A DNA stretch of 64,000 nt from Vibrio hibernica (lineage in GTDB: Bacteria > Pseudomonadota > Gammaproteobacteria > Enterobacterales > Vibrionaceae), in NCBI RefSeq assembly GCF_015223435.1, contig NZ_VHKO01000008.1, positions 1 through 64,000 on the forward strand, given 5' to 3'. Below, piece by piece: positions 27,381 to 36,666 of this stretch (the first letter of the stretch is position 1; each line of letters begins with the position of its first letter). Made by a program: the position numbers and the translations under genes. The notes beneath the pieces are model-generated. The model searched no databases and was not told where the DNA came from. It worked only from the letters and a program-made list of their open reading frames with translations.

Positions 27381-28376
27381 ATGAATCACCCAAGTCATTC
27401 CCCTTTTCCTTTTAGCCAAGAAGAGAGCTTATTAGCATTCTCTATCAGCACATTAACGCCTTTTTGGGAGACAAAAACAAAAGGGACAATTGAAGGGCAA
27501 GAAGGAAAAAAACTGTATTGGGTCTCTTTCACTCGTCCTGAACACACCAAAGCCATTGTGGTAGTGAATGGAAGAATTGAAAGTGTGTGCAAATACCAAG
27601 AATTATTCTACGACTTATTTCAACAAGGTTATGATATCTATTCTTATGATCACCGTGGTCAAGGTTTATCTGAACGCAGTACGCCCGATCCTCATGTCGG
27701 CTATGTTGAACACTTCGATTACTACATTAAAGATTTACATCATATTCTTGAGCACTTTGATCTTTCCTCGTATCAAAGTAAATTCTTAATGGCACACTCG
27801 ATGGGAGGAGCGATTGGCACTCGTTACTTGCAAACCTATCCCAAGCATGGATTTGATCGTGTGGTGTTAAGTGCGCCCATGGTCGGTATTCACATGCCTT
27901 GGTATTTACGTTGGCTCTCAAGGCCTCTAACCCGTTGGATGGCATTTCGATCTCCAATGGCCTATTTACCAGGAAAACGCGGCTACTACGTCAAACCTTT
28001 CTCTGTTAATGAGCTCACCCATAGCCCGATTCGTTATCAATGGTTTCGTGAACTGTATGACAACATCCCCAGTATTCAGCTCGGTGGACCAAGTAGTCAT
28101 TGGGTGAATCAAGCTCTTACCAGTGCGCGCTTATGCCATCAACAAGCCAGTAAGATAGGTATCCCTGTATTATTATTGCAAGCGACAGAAGATGTCGTTG
28201 TCGATAATGCCGCTCAGTATCGTTTTGTAAAAAAAATCAATCAACATACACCTGATTTAGCCCAACTAGTGGAAATAAAAGGCGCGCGGCATGAGATTTT
28301 TTTTGAAACCGATGCACTGCGCAATCAAGCATTAACGGCCACTTTAGAATTCCTTAAAGCGGAAAAGAAGAAATAA
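27381..28376 (+). CDS. pldB: Lysophospholipase L2
   Basis: PldB is an alpha/beta-hydrolase at the inner membrane that removes the acyl chain from lysophospholipids. The 331-residue protein has YDHRGQGLSER (oxyanion side), the nucleophile elbow AHSMGGAIG with Ser near residue 139, a late aspartate in LLLQATEDVVVDN, and His in GARHEIFFE. It is followed 81 bp later by yigL, the E. coli order pldB-yigL. An inverted repeat AAAGCGGAA/TTCCGCTTT spans its 3' end (about 28358-28403) and may be a weak terminator. Confidence 0.94.
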   Translation: MNHPSHSPFPFSQEESLLAFSISTLTPFWETKTKGTIEGQEGKKLYWVSFTRPEHTKAIVVVNGRIESVCKYQELFYDLFQQGYDIYSYDHRGQGLSERSTPDPHVGYVEHFDYYIKDLHHILEHFDLSSYQSKFLMAHSMGGAIGTRYLQTYPKHGFDRVVLSAPMVGIHMPWYLRWLSRPLTRWMAFRSPMAYLPGKRGYYVKPFSVNELTHSPIRYQWFRELYDNIPSIQLGGPSSHWVNQALTSARLCHQQASKIGIPVLLLQATEDVVVDNAAQYRFVKKINQHTPDLAQLVEIKGARHEIFFETDALRNQALTATLEFLKAEKKK

Positions 28377-28457
28377 AAGTTTACCCTCTTTCTTCCGCTT
28401 TAATTCACGTACACTAACGGCTTAAATAGCACTAGCTTGATTAATAATAGAGGTCAT

Positions 28458-29282
28458 ATGTCAAATTCTTCACAATCCGCTCATCCTTACCACATTGTGG
28501 CCTCTGATCTAGATGGCACACTACTCTTACCCGATCACACCTTGGGTGATTTCACCAAGCAGACGTTACAAAAACTGCACCAACAAGGCTTTACTTTTAT
28601 CTTTGCTACAGGTCGCCACCATGTTGATGTGGTAAGTTTCAGAACCAGTGCAGGTATTCCGGCTTACATGATCACCTCAAATGGCGCACGTGTTCATACG
28701 CCAGATAATGAATTATTTTATAGCAAAAACATTGAACCTGAGCTGATTCAACCAATTGTGAATATCATCAAGCAAGATCCAACCAACAGCATTCATATTT
28801 ATCGCAGTAATGATTGGCTCACCAATAAAGAAGACTTAAAACTCAGCCAACATCATCAAGAATCTGGATTCAATTACCAACTATTTGATGACAACAACGC
28901 GCCAACTGAAGATATCGCCAAACTATTCTTCACTCATCCTGATCATGATCATTTAGCGAAATATGAAACGGATCTGAAAGCGCAATATGGTGACCGTTTA
29001 AGTATCGCTTTCTCAACGCCTTGGTGCTTAGAAATGATGGCGCTTAATGTATCGAAAGGTGATGCGCTGCAAGCTGTCGCACAAACCCTCGGTAAAGAGC
29101 TAGAGAATTGCATTGCTTTTGGTGATGGAATGAATGATGTCGAAATGCTATTAGCGGCGCATAAAGGTTTAGTCATGGAAACCGCGCATGAAAAAGTGAA
29201 GCTGGCTCTGCCAAATAACGAAGTCATCGGTTGCTGTACTGATGAAGCAGTCGCGCATTATTTAGAAGACCACTTACTGTAG
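28458..29282 (+). CDS. yigL: Cof-type HAD phosphatase YigL
   Basis: A HAD-superfamily sugar phosphatase; E. coli YigL dephosphorylates pyridoxal phosphate and hexose phosphates. The 274-residue protein has motif I ASDLDGTLL near the N-terminus, motif II FATGRH, the IIB cap, a lysine in NVSKGDAL, and motif IV FGDGMNDVEML. The ATG at 28458 follows AGAGG; an upstream TTG would add seven residues. It is downstream of pldB as in E. coli and ends with its own terminator. Confidence 0.92.
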   Translation: MSNSSQSAHPYHIVASDLDGTLLLPDHTLGDFTKQTLQKLHQQGFTFIFATGRHHVDVVSFRTSAGIPAYMITSNGARVHTPDNELFYSKNIEPELIQPIVNIIKQDPTNSIHIYRSNDWLTNKEDLKLSQHHQESGFNYQLFDDNNAPTEDIAKLFFTHPDHDHLAKYETDLKAQYGDRLSIAFSTPWCLEMMALNVSKGDALQAVAQTLGKELENCIAFGDGMNDVEMLLAAHKGLVMETAHEKVKLALPNNEVIGCCTDEAVAHYLEDHLL

Positions 29283-29301
29283 TTTTTATTTCAAATAGAT
29301 A

Positions 29302-29326
29302 TCGCTGATCCTAAATCAGCGATTCT
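29302..29326 (+). terminator. Terminator of yigL
   Basis: Stem TCGCTGAT/ATCAGCGA (29302-29309, 29315-29322) with a 5-nt loop, followed by TTCTTTCC, 20 bp past the yigL stop. Confidence 0.7.
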
Positions 29327-29340
29327 TTCCCTTTATTATT

Positions 29341-29793
29341 TTATTCCTTCTCTAAAATAGCGAACCATTCGGCTTTAGAAACTGACATGATCGACAATCG
29401 ATTACCTCTTTTAACCAGTGGCATTTCACTCAGTTCAGGCATCGCTTTCATTTGGCTCAAACTAATAATGCGATCGAGCTTTCTAACGAATTCAATATCC
29501 ACCATTATCCAGCGCGGATTACTGAAATCAGATTTTGGATCAAAATACGCACTGGCTTCATTAAATTGAAAATAATCGGGATAAGCTTCCTTAACAACCT
29601 TGGCGATTCCAGCGACCCCAATCTGTTTGCAAGACGAATGGTAAACCAATACCTCATCACCGATCTTAATCTCATCTCTCATCATGTTACGAGCTTGATA
29701 ATTGCGCACTCCCTCCCAACACGAGACATTTTGTGCCTGCAAAGTATCGATAGAAAAAGTGTCTGGTTCTGTTTTAAATAACCAATATGCCAT
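29341..29793 (-). CDS. EVE domain protein
   Basis: A 150-residue protein consisting of one EVE domain, starting AYWLFKTEPDTFS and continuing with WEGVRNYQARNMMRDEIKIGDEVLVYHSS, the family signature. EVE domains have a PUA-like fold and bind modified bases in DNA or RNA, sometimes within defence systems. Here no restriction or nuclease gene is nearby, so a housekeeping role in RNA or DNA modification recognition is more likely. Convergent with yigL. Confidence 0.92.
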   Translation of the reverse strand: MAYWLFKTEPDTFSIDTLQAQNVSCWEGVRNYQARNMMRDEIKIGDEVLVYHSSCKQIGVAGIAKVVKEAYPDYFQFNEASAYFDPKSDFSNPRWIMVDIEFVRKLDRIISLSQMKAMPELSEMPLVKRGNRLSIMSVSKAEWFAILEKE

Positions 29794-29876
29794 AATGAAC
29801 CTTACTCGTTATTGTCAGTCTATACCCAAATAATTGGCGGGTATTATTCCTCTTATTCACAGCAAGGAAAAGTAAC

Positions 29877-31430
29877 ATGAAGGCTTTTACAATCCCACTG
29901 AGTTTTGTTGTGGTTTCTTTCTTAGTGGCTTGTTCTAGTCAAGCCCCTACCCAACCACAAGAACTTAAGCCAAAAACGACAGAACTTTCTGTAGTGAAGA
30001 CCGTTGAGGTACAACCTTATATTCTGTCTGGCGAAGTAAGCTTTAAGGATAATGGTTATGTGATTCAAGCTTGTAATAGCCAAACTCAATATTGGCTAGA
30101 ATTGCCCGCCAGTATCTTAGCGCAACTCAATCAACTCAAAGCGGACTCCCACACTTCATTTTATGCAGAGTTATTCGGTGCACTAAAACCAACGCCAACC
30201 AAGGGCAATTCTTCTGCTTATATTGCGCGTTTTGTGGTTTCAGACCTTAACCAAATATCACCTGAAATGGGCAATCAATGTCAGCGTTCACACACGGCAG
30301 TACGAGCTTTTGGTAATGAACCAAGTTGGAATATCACGATAGAGAAAGGAATGGCCACCGAAACGAATATGGATAATAGCCAAACCAATAGCGCGATCAA
30401 TAACAGTAACAGCAACCAAACTCAGCGCCGCTATCAATTTGGAAAGAGTACTCTAACGCTCGATAAAGAAACCTGCCAAGACACCATGAGCGGAGCTTTA
30501 TTTGCCTGGAGTGCCAACGTAAACACTCAAGATAAAACCTTAAAAGGCTGCGCGGCACTGGCCAGTCAAAATGACTCAGTAACGTATACTGGTATTTATC
30601 AAAGCCAAGGTTATACCAATGGCCTATCCACCCAATTAGAGTTAAATTCGGATCATACTGCGACCACTCGTTATATATATCAAAACGGCGACCCAAGTTT
30701 AAGCGAACATGGATTTTGGCAACAAGCGAACGGTCAACAATTGCACGTTGTCATGACCCAACACCAAGACAAATCCGTGGTGTCGCAACGTTTATTTACT
30801 ATAAGAGGCTTTGAATTAAGTACCGATAAAGAACAAATCAATAATCAAATCTACCCACTAGGACAGCGCCTAGAGCTCAATCGCATGCAATCAGAAATCA
30901 CCATGATTGAGAGTCAGGATAAAAAAACTCAAGGGCCTCTGCCCGATTTAGCCAGTGCATCCATCATCGCCAGCAAAAATTTTGATGCAAAAGTCGATAA
31001 AACACTGAGAGATTACTTCGCCATGCATCGTACTAATCCCAAAGGTAGTCGTTATCTTTGGCTAACTTATGACTTAAATGGCGATGGTAAAGACGAGTTA
31101 TTAGCGATGATGAATTGGTGCGGAACGGGCGGTTGCACCATGTTAATATTTGAAAACCACAATGATAATTGGCGCTTCAATAGCCGTATCACCACTATGC
31201 GAGGTCCAATAACATTAGCGAATTATCAGCACAATGGCTGGCGTGACCTTATTATCCCAGTTAGTGGTGGCGGTGCAAAAGCGTCTAACCGTATATTGGA
31301 ATATACCGGGGTCAGTTACCCCAATAATGCGAGCATGGCACCAGACCTTAAAGAAGAAAACAATAAATCACTGAGTTCAGTCGTATTATTTTCCGATCAA
31401 ACATCACCGATCCACGGGGTAAAAATGTAA
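29877..31430 (+). CDS. Multi-domain lipoprotein with NlpE-like region
   Basis: A 517-residue lipoprotein: signal peptide with lipobox FLVAC (Cys19). A first soluble region follows. Next comes a COG3650-like motif FGNEPSWNITIE near residue 144 and an Asn/Ser-rich low-complexity linker near 165-175. An NlpE-like barrel begins with YTGIYQSQGYTNGLSTQLELN near 240. The C-terminal part has DLNGDGKDELL (about 400), resembling a calcium-binding EF-hand/FG-GAP loop, and a CGTGGC motif. NlpE senses surface and envelope stress in E. coli, but this protein is far longer and its role is unknown. It is followed by a terminator. Confidence 0.8.
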   Translation: MKAFTIPLSFVVVSFLVACSSQAPTQPQELKPKTTELSVVKTVEVQPYILSGEVSFKDNGYVIQACNSQTQYWLELPASILAQLNQLKADSHTSFYAELFGALKPTPTKGNSSAYIARFVVSDLNQISPEMGNQCQRSHTAVRAFGNEPSWNITIEKGMATETNMDNSQTNSAINNSNSNQTQRRYQFGKSTLTLDKETCQDTMSGALFAWSANVNTQDKTLKGCAALASQNDSVTYTGIYQSQGYTNGLSTQLELNSDHTATTRYIYQNGDPSLSEHGFWQQANGQQLHVVMTQHQDKSVVSQRLFTIRGFELSTDKEQINNQIYPLGQRLELNRMQSEITMIESQDKKTQGPLPDLASASIIASKNFDAKVDKTLRDYFAMHRTNPKGSRYLWLTYDLNGDGKDELLAMMNWCGTGGCTMLIFENHNDNWRFNSRITTMRGPITLANYQHNGWRDLIIPVSGGGAKASNRILEYTGVSYPNNASMAPDLKEENNKSLSSVVLFSDQTSPIHGVKM

Positions 31431-31464
31431 GACTTACATCAATATTGACAGCCCCTTACGGACT

Positions 31465-31507
31465 AAAATGCGCGGAGTAATGATATAATTTATTCTGCGC
31501 ATTTTTT
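31465..31507 (+). terminator. Terminator enclosing a promoter -10 element
   Basis: A 16-bp stem with two or so G-U pairs (arms 31465-31480, 31490-31505) followed by TTTTATT lies 34 bp after the lipoprotein gene. Its 9-nt loop contains TATAAT (31484-31489) with a TG two bases upstream-type extended -10, only about 30 bp before the DTW start codon. Confidence 0.75.
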
Positions 31508-31519
31508 ATTGAGTTCAGC

Positions 31520-32146
31520 ATGTCTAATACCACATCATCCACGCCACCCGCTTGTCCTAAATGCAGTTTACGTTACCAGTGTTTATGCAATCAGCGCCCA
31601 ATGCTATCTTCCTCACTCAATATTGCTCTGCTCACTCACCCCAACGAACTCAGCCGCTCGACTAATACCGGCAAACTGCTACAACAGTGCTTACCTCATT
31701 GCCAAGTGCATATTTGGGATCGCGTGAATCCACCAGCCGCTTTACTTGAACAAATAAAGCAAAGACCAAGTTATGTGGTATTTCCTAATGAAGATGCGAT
31801 TGATATGAATACGCTAAAAACTCAAGCTGATCATACTTCACCATTGTTTATTATTTTGGATGGCACATGGCAAGAAGCCAAAAAGATGATCAACAAAAGC
31901 CCGTGGTTAAGCCTTTTACCCAAAGTTATATTACAACCGAAACAACAGTCGCATTACGCACTGCGCCGCAATCAAGCCACTGGTAACTTATGTACTTGTG
32001 AGGTAGGAATTGGGTTATTAACCGAATTAGAGGCTGGGAATAAACAAGAAATAAAACAGCTACAACATTACTTCGAGCTATTTTTAGAGGTATATGAAGA
32101 AGATAGACACCATCGAGTGCATACACAAACCAATAGCACCCGTTAG
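31520..32146 (+). CDS. DTW-domain tRNA-uridine aminocarboxypropyltransferase
   Basis: A 208-residue DTW-family protein. E. coli TapT (YfiP) uses SAM to place acp on uridine 47 of tRNA. Features are the N-terminal cysteine pattern CPKCSLRYQCLC (Cys12, 15, 21, 23, probably zinc-binding), LLTHPNE, the family motif LDGTWQEAKKM, and LRRNQATGNLCTCEVG. The start at 31520 follows GAG in GAGTTCAGC. Its promoter appears to lie within the upstream terminator hairpin. Convergent with the ABC transporter. Confidence 0.88.
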   Translation: MSNTTSSTPPACPKCSLRYQCLCNQRPMLSSSLNIALLTHPNELSRSTNTGKLLQQCLPHCQVHIWDRVNPPAALLEQIKQRPSYVVFPNEDAIDMNTLKTQADHTSPLFIILDGTWQEAKKMINKSPWLSLLPKVILQPKQQSHYALRRNQATGNLCTCEVGIGLLTELEAGNKQEIKQLQHYFELFLEVYEEDRHHRVHTQTNSTR

Positions 32147-32178
32147 AAAGTAGGCACTATTGGTCAACATCAGCCGGT

Positions 32179-32952
32179 TTAAAGCAGCATAGATAAAAAT
32201 TGCTGTAATCGAGGATGTTCAGGGTTATCAAAGAAATCACTCGGACTTGCATCCACCAGTAATTCGCCATCTTGCATAAACAGCACTCGGTCAGCCACTT
32301 CACGTGCAAACCCCATTTCGTGCGTCACAACCACCATGGTCATCCCTTCACTAGCAAGATTTTTCATAACTTCTAATACTTCCCCCACCATTTCAGGATC
32401 AAGAGCAGAAGTCGGTTCATCAAACAACATAATATGCGGCTGCATCGCTAATGCACGAGCAATCGCCACTCGTTGTTGCTGACCACCAGACAAATGGTTT
32501 GGGTAATTCGTCATCTTATCGGCTAACCCCACCTTATCCATCAATGCTTTGGCATCATTTTCAACATCAGCTTTACTACGCTTAGATACCACCATTGGCG
32601 CAAGCATGACATTTTCTAATGCAGTTTTATGTGGGAATAAATTAAAGCTTTGAAATACCATCCCAACATTTTTTCGTAAAATATTTATATTGGTTTTACC
32701 CGCATACATATCCGTACCATCAATCACAATGCTGCCATCATTAATGGTTTCTAGCTGATTTAAAGCACGTAAAAAAGTTGATTTCCCCGAACCAGAAGGG
32801 CCAACAATGACCACAACTTCGCCACGCTTAACTGTCGCGGAAACATTTTTTAAAGCATGACAACCGTTAGGGTAAATTTTATTAATTTTCTCGGCGACTA
32901 TCATTGGCTCACCTTGTAGTGTCGGCGAGCGAGTTTCATTAGAATTAATCAC
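32179..32952 (-). CDS. Polar amino acid ABC transporter, ATP-binding protein
   Basis: The ATPase of an amino-acid importer of the GlnQ/HisP family. Walker [11 protein letters not shown]-loop, signature [14 protein letters not shown], Walker [15 protein letters not shown] and H-loop VVTHEMGF are all present. The GTG at 32952 overlaps the permease stop by 8 bp. An in-frame ATG at 32904 with AAGGTGAG upstream gives the usual GlnQ N-terminus (MIVAEKINK) and is equally plausible. It is the third gene of the binding protein-permease-ATPase operon; no second permease gene is present, so the permease probably acts as a homodimer. Confidence 0.93.
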   Translation of the reverse strand: MINSNETRSPTLQGEPMIVAEKINKIYPNGCHALKNVSATVKRGEVVVIVGPSGSGKSTFLRALNQLETINDGSIVIDGTDMYAGKTNINILRKNVGMVFQSFNLFPHKTALENVMLAPMVVSKRSKADVENDAKALMDKVGLADKMTNYPNHLSGGQQQRVAIARALAMQPHIMLFDEPTSALDPEMVGEVLEVMKNLASEGMTMVVVTHEMGFAREVADRVLFMQDGELLVDASPSDFFDNPEHPRLQQFLSMLL

Positions 32953-33892
32953 TGACAGATAACCTCTTTTCTAATACCTGAATGGCCCACGATAAACTGC
33001 CGGTTAGCACTAAATACAATAAAGCCACGGTAAACCACACTTCAAATGGCGCAAAGCTACCACTGACGACCTCTCGACCGGCTTTGGTCAAATCGGTAAT
33101 CGCGATCACAGAAACTAAAGAAGAGTCTTTAATTAAGTTAATAAATTGCCCTGCCATGGGTGGCAATACGCGTTTAAAGGCTTGCGGCAAAATAATATGA
33201 GTCATCGCTTGAGGATAAGTCATGCCTAATGAACGAGAAGCCTCCATTTGACCTTTATGGATAGATTGAATACCAGAGCGGATGATCTCTGCCACATAAG
33301 AGGCGGTAAACATAGACAACGCGACAACTCCCGCAGTGAATCGCTCTAAATCTAAAACCGTACCAATAAAGAAATACACAATGAATATTTGAACTAATAA
33401 TGGTGTACCACGAATTAATTCAATATAGCTAATGGCTAAATTGCGCAATGCGATATTACTTGATAACCGCATTAGCGCGACCACCATACCAATCACCACA
33501 GCAAAAACTAATGACATGACCGATAATTGAATGGTTACGATCACGCCTTTCGTTAACGTGCCGAGTCGCCATTGGCTACGCTCCGCCAGTGTGTCGCCTT
33601 CAAATACCAAATCACCATCTGTCACATTCAAGTTTTTAAACGGCGACAAATCCATTAACTCATCACCAGCAACCGATTGTAGGATCAATTTGCCTTGTGA
33701 ATTCGTCACAACATCCCCATCACGAGGCGCGGTAATAATTTCGGGTTGGGTATTGATAACGTAAGGAACGACACGCTCCCAATTCCAATGATAATTAATG
33801 CGTGAAGTGGATAAATAAATGAGTGAAAACAATGCGACAACAATGCCTACAAACACTAAATTCCAAAAAACTTTATTGGGTCTAGGTTGCAT
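32945..33892 (-). CDS. Polar amino acid ABC transporter permease with extra periplasmic domain
   Basis: A 315-residue HisMQ-family permease. The core (about residues 115-315) has the family helices and the EAA loop [23 protein letters not shown]. Before it, a first membrane helix (about 10-28) is followed by roughly 80 extra residues, probably periplasmic, with APRDGDV and [13 protein letters not shown], which resemble a barrel-sandwich (lipoyl-like) fold. Ordinary members of the family are about 220-240 residues long. It lies between the binding protein and the ATPase genes. Confidence 0.9.
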   Translation of the reverse strand: MQPRPNKVFWNLVFVGIVVALFSLIYLSTSRINYHWNWERVVPYVINTQPEIITAPRDGDVVTNSQGKLILQSVAGDELMDLSPFKNLNVTDGDLVFEGDTLAERSQWRLGTLTKGVIVTIQLSVMSLVFAVVIGMVVALMRLSSNIALRNLAISYIELIRGTPLLVQIFIVYFFIGTVLDLERFTAGVVALSMFTASYVAEIIRSGIQSIHKGQMEASRSLGMTYPQAMTHIILPQAFKRVLPPMAGQFINLIKDSSLVSVIAITDLTKAGREVVSGSFAPFEVWFTVALLYLVLTGSLSWAIQVLEKRLSVSD

Positions 33893-33935
33893 AAGAATTC
33901 TCTAGTGAACATATTTAAAATTACATCAATAAAAT

Positions 33936-33975
33936 ACGGCCAGTGTTCATTGTAAAAATAAATCACTGGCTGTGT
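33936..33975 (-). terminator. Intercistronic hairpin after the binding-protein gene
   Basis: Minus-strand stem AGCCAGTG/CACTGGCC (33964-33971, 33938-33945) with a short AT-rich tail lies between the binding-protein and permease genes. Such hairpins commonly give excess binding protein by partial termination or RNA stabilisation. Confidence 0.6.
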
Positions 33976-33986
33976 TTAAGAGGAGA

Positions 33987-34781
33987 TTATTGAACCTTGC
34001 TTAACCAAGAAGCCGATTTAAACCATTTGTTGTAAATACGATCGTAAGTACCATCGCCTTTAATTTGGTTTAAATAGTTATTAAGGAAATTAAGGAAATC
34101 AGCATCGCCTTGACGAACGGCAAACCCAAGCGGTTCAAAGGTAAAGGGTTGGTCAAGATGAACCACTTGGCCTTTATTTTGCGCGGCATAAATCGCATTA
34201 AAAGGTAAGTCATAAACAAACGCATCAGCTTTACCATTCGAAACCTCAAGAGCGGCATCAGCGGTCGTTTCAAATTTATTTTTTTTTGCATTTGGAAGGA
34301 AGCGTTCAGCTGCCACAATACCTGTCGTACCAAGCTTCGTAGCAATGGTGTATTTGGCATCATTGAGATCACGATAACTGGTAACCGTACCGGCTAATTT
34401 AGAATTTAATAGAATACTTTGACCAATAACGACATAAGGTTGGGTGAAGTTGACTTGCATATTACGTTTAGCCGTAATCGTCATACCCCCCATGATCACA
34501 TCACATTTATTGGTTAACAGAGCAGGAATGATACCGTCCCAAGAAGTATTCACAGGCGTAAATTTCACATCGATCGCTTTCGCCAACATTTGACCAAGAT
34601 CAATATCAAAACCAATGAATTCACCATTTTTGGCTTTCATCTCAAAAGGCATATAACCGGCATCAAAGCACACGCGCAGCTCACCTGATTTAGAAATGTT
34701 TTGTAGCGTAGTATCTGCCATCGTTGACGTCGCGGCAAAAAGCGATACTGCAAGGGCAGCCGCTTGGATCATTTTTTTCAT
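33987..34781 (-). CDS. Periplasmic amino-acid-binding protein
   Basis: A 264-residue solute-binding protein of SBP family 3. It has a signal peptide (about 1-22, TSTMA-D) and the family pattern LRVCFDAGYMPFEMKAKNGEFIGFDIDLGQMLAKAI, then CDVIMGGMTITAKRNMQVNFTQPY. Relatives bind glutamine, arginine or other polar amino acids; the ligand cannot be read from sequence. First gene of a three-gene importer operon. Confidence 0.93.
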   Translation of the reverse strand: MKKMIQAAALAVSLFAATSTMADTTLQNISKSGELRVCFDAGYMPFEMKAKNGEFIGFDIDLGQMLAKAIDVKFTPVNTSWDGIIPALLTNKCDVIMGGMTITAKRNMQVNFTQPYVVIGQSILLNSKLAGTVTSYRDLNDAKYTIATKLGTTGIVAAERFLPNAKKNKFETTADAALEVSNGKADAFVYDLPFNAIYAAQNKGQVVHLDQPFTFEPLGFAVRQGDADFLNFLNNYLNQIKGDGTYDRIYNKWFKSASWLSKVQ

Positions 34782-34924
34782 AATAACATCCGTGTTTATA
34801 ATGATAGATCGAGCTCATCATGAGCCTCGAAGAATAGACCTAACGAATAAGTCTTCATGCTTTTATAACAAACTAATCAATAGCATTAAACCTTTTAATC
34901 AGACAGTCATTACTTCCCTCATTT

Positions 34925-35653
34925 TTATTCACCAATAAAAGCCAATAAATCTTTCACTGAAGTGATCTCCACATCTGGCAGTAATATGGCATCATCTTGC
35001 TGTTTCAATGCTTTGTCAAAATCATTTAACCAGCATGCTTGCATGCCCGCATATTTCGCACCTGCCACATCAGAAATCAAATTATCGCCAACATGCAGAA
35101 CATTTTCAGCCGGCATATTTAAGTGTGTTAATGCGGTGGTAAACATATCAGCATGCGGTTTCGCCCAACCATCTGGCCCAGCATTTAGCACCAAATCAAA
35201 ATACTCCCCCATGCCAATGTTAGCCGGGTTCACATTACCATTCGTGATCGCAATCAAAGGCATATGTTGCTTCAGCTTTCTCATAACTTGATGAGTAAGG
35301 TCAGGAACATCAATCTCATGGCGCCAAATGAACACTTGATCCATTACTTCTTTCGCGGCTTGAGAAGCGTTTGGATCATCGTAACCCAAACGCATTAATC
35401 CCTGACGGATCTGTTGAAAGCGCCACTCGCTAACATCGCTTTGCAAAAATGGGGTTTGCTTGGCAAGGTTGAGTTTAAAGGTGCGCCATTGCTTCTGATC
35501 CATCTTCTTGCTGATCGGATGATGTTGATGCATCCATTCAGCCGCTCTTTTTTCAACCGACATGATGACTGGGTAGTTATCATAAAGAGTATCATCAAGA
35601 TCAAAGGTCATGGCTTTAATGACAGGAATGTTGCGATAAAATCGAAGTGGCAT
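34925..35653 (-). CDS. yigB: HAD-family phosphatase YigB
   Basis: A HAD phosphatase; E. coli YigB dephosphorylates a riboflavin pathway intermediate and FMN-like substrates. The 242-residue protein has motif I TFDLDDTLYD (Asp18, Asp20), motif II IAITNGN, a lysine in GWAKPHADMF, and motif IV HVGDNLISDVAGA. It is the last gene of the leftward set dapF-DUF484-xerC-yigB, conserved in gamma-proteobacteria. Confidence 0.9.
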   Translation of the reverse strand: MPLRFYRNIPVIKAMTFDLDDTLYDNYPVIMSVEKRAAEWMHQHHPISKKMDQKQWRTFKLNLAKQTPFLQSDVSEWRFQQIRQGLMRLGYDDPNASQAAKEVMDQVFIWRHEIDVPDLTHQVMRKLKQHMPLIAITNGNVNPANIGMGEYFDLVLNAGPDGWAKPHADMFTTALTHLNMPAENVLHVGDNLISDVAGAKYAGMQACWLNDFDKALKQQDDAILLPDVEITSVKDLLAFIGE

Positions 35654-35713
35654 AAATAATCCTTATACAAGCAGTCACGAGAAACGATAAGTCCAATAAT
35701 GCTATCAGCCCAC

Positions 35714-36664
35714 TCAATCGTCCGATTTTTTGATTTTCTTGGCTCTTGGGTGCGCTTTATCATACACCTGCGCTAAATGTTGGAAGTCTAGGCTGGTATA
35801 AATTTGCGTGGTGGAGATATTTTCATGCCCGAGTAGTTCTTGTACCGCGCGTAAATTACCACTAGATTCAAGCAGATGAGTAGCAAAAGAATGACGCAGC
35901 TTATGCGGGCTAATGTGGCTTGAGACACCTTGCTTAATTCCCCACTCAGCCATACGTTTTTGCACATTACGATGCGAAATACGGCTACCGCGTTGAGAAA
36001 CAAATAAAGCGGGTTCACCTTCTGCTGCAAGAGATGAGCGAATATTTAACCAACGCTCTAACCATTCTTTTGCGTAACCCGATACCGGTACTTTGCGCTC
36101 TTTGTTTCCTTTGCCAATCACGCGAATCTCGCCTTGATCCATTTTGCCATGACTTAAATGTACTTGTTTAGCATCAATGCTTACCAATTCAGCCAAACGT
36201 AAACCACCGCCATACATAAGCTCCATCATGGCGCGATCTCGAATAGCCAATGGATCGTCATCTTGCACTTCCAGCAAAATTCCCATCTCATCGACATCAA
36301 GATTTTTAGGTAATGGTCGTTGTTTTTTAGGCGCAGATACACCTTTGGCAGGATTGGACTTCAATACCCCAATCACAATAAGATAATCAAGAAAACTGCG
36401 GAGAGAAGAAAGCCGCGTGGCAATGCTACTAGCCTTTAGGCCTTCGCGCTTAGCTTTGCTCGCCACTTGTCTAACCCAAGCAGCGTCAATCTCCTGCCAA
36501 CCCGTAAGACCTGATTCAGAGAGCTGCAACGCGATAGTGCAAAGTTGTTGTTGGTAATTGACTTTAGTGCGCTCACTCAAGCCTTTTTCATTGATGAGAT
36601 AATCATAAAACTGCTGCAATGGTTGCGCGAAGCTGTCGGAAAGTTCATCTGATTCAAGGCTCAT
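35714..36664 (-). CDS. xerC: Tyrosine recombinase XerC
   Basis: XerC, with XerD, resolves chromosome dimers at dif. The 316-residue protein has an N-terminal SAM-like core-binding domain and a catalytic domain with the Arg in [10 protein letters not shown], the Lys in [18 protein letters not shown] (His-x-x-Arg), the His in [10 protein letters not shown], and the nucleophile Tyr in IYTSLDF. The location behind dapF and DUF484, with the DUF484 stop 2 bp before its ATG, identifies it as XerC rather than XerD. Confidence 0.96.
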   Translation of the reverse strand: MSLESDELSDSFAQPLQQFYDYLINEKGLSERTKVNYQQQLCTIALQLSESGLTGWQEIDAAWVRQVASKAKREGLKASSIATRLSSLRSFLDYLIVIGVLKSNPAKGVSAPKKQRPLPKNLDVDEMGILLEVQDDDPLAIRDRAMMELMYGGGLRLAELVSIDAKQVHLSHGKMDQGEIRVIGKGNKERKVPVSGYAKEWLERWLNIRSSLAAEGEPALFVSQRGSRISHRNVQKRMAEWGIKQGVSSHISPHKLRHSFATHLLESSGNLRAVQELLGHENISTTQIYTSLDFQHLAQVYDKAHPRAKKIKKSDD

Positions 36665-36666
36665 GC

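Noticed and set aside
28437..28457. Longer N-terminus for yigL from TTG
   Set aside because: The ATG at 28458 has a proper ribosome site and matches the family start.
29341..29793. Defence island around the EVE-domain gene
   Set aside because: EVE domains occur in restriction systems, but all neighbours are housekeeping or envelope genes with no nuclease, helicase or methyltransferase partner.
29820..29846. Mobile palindromic repeat before the lipoprotein gene
   Set aside because: ATACCC..GGGTAT is a short hairpin resembling dispersed Vibrio intergenic repeats, but it is too short and too degenerate to call a defined element.
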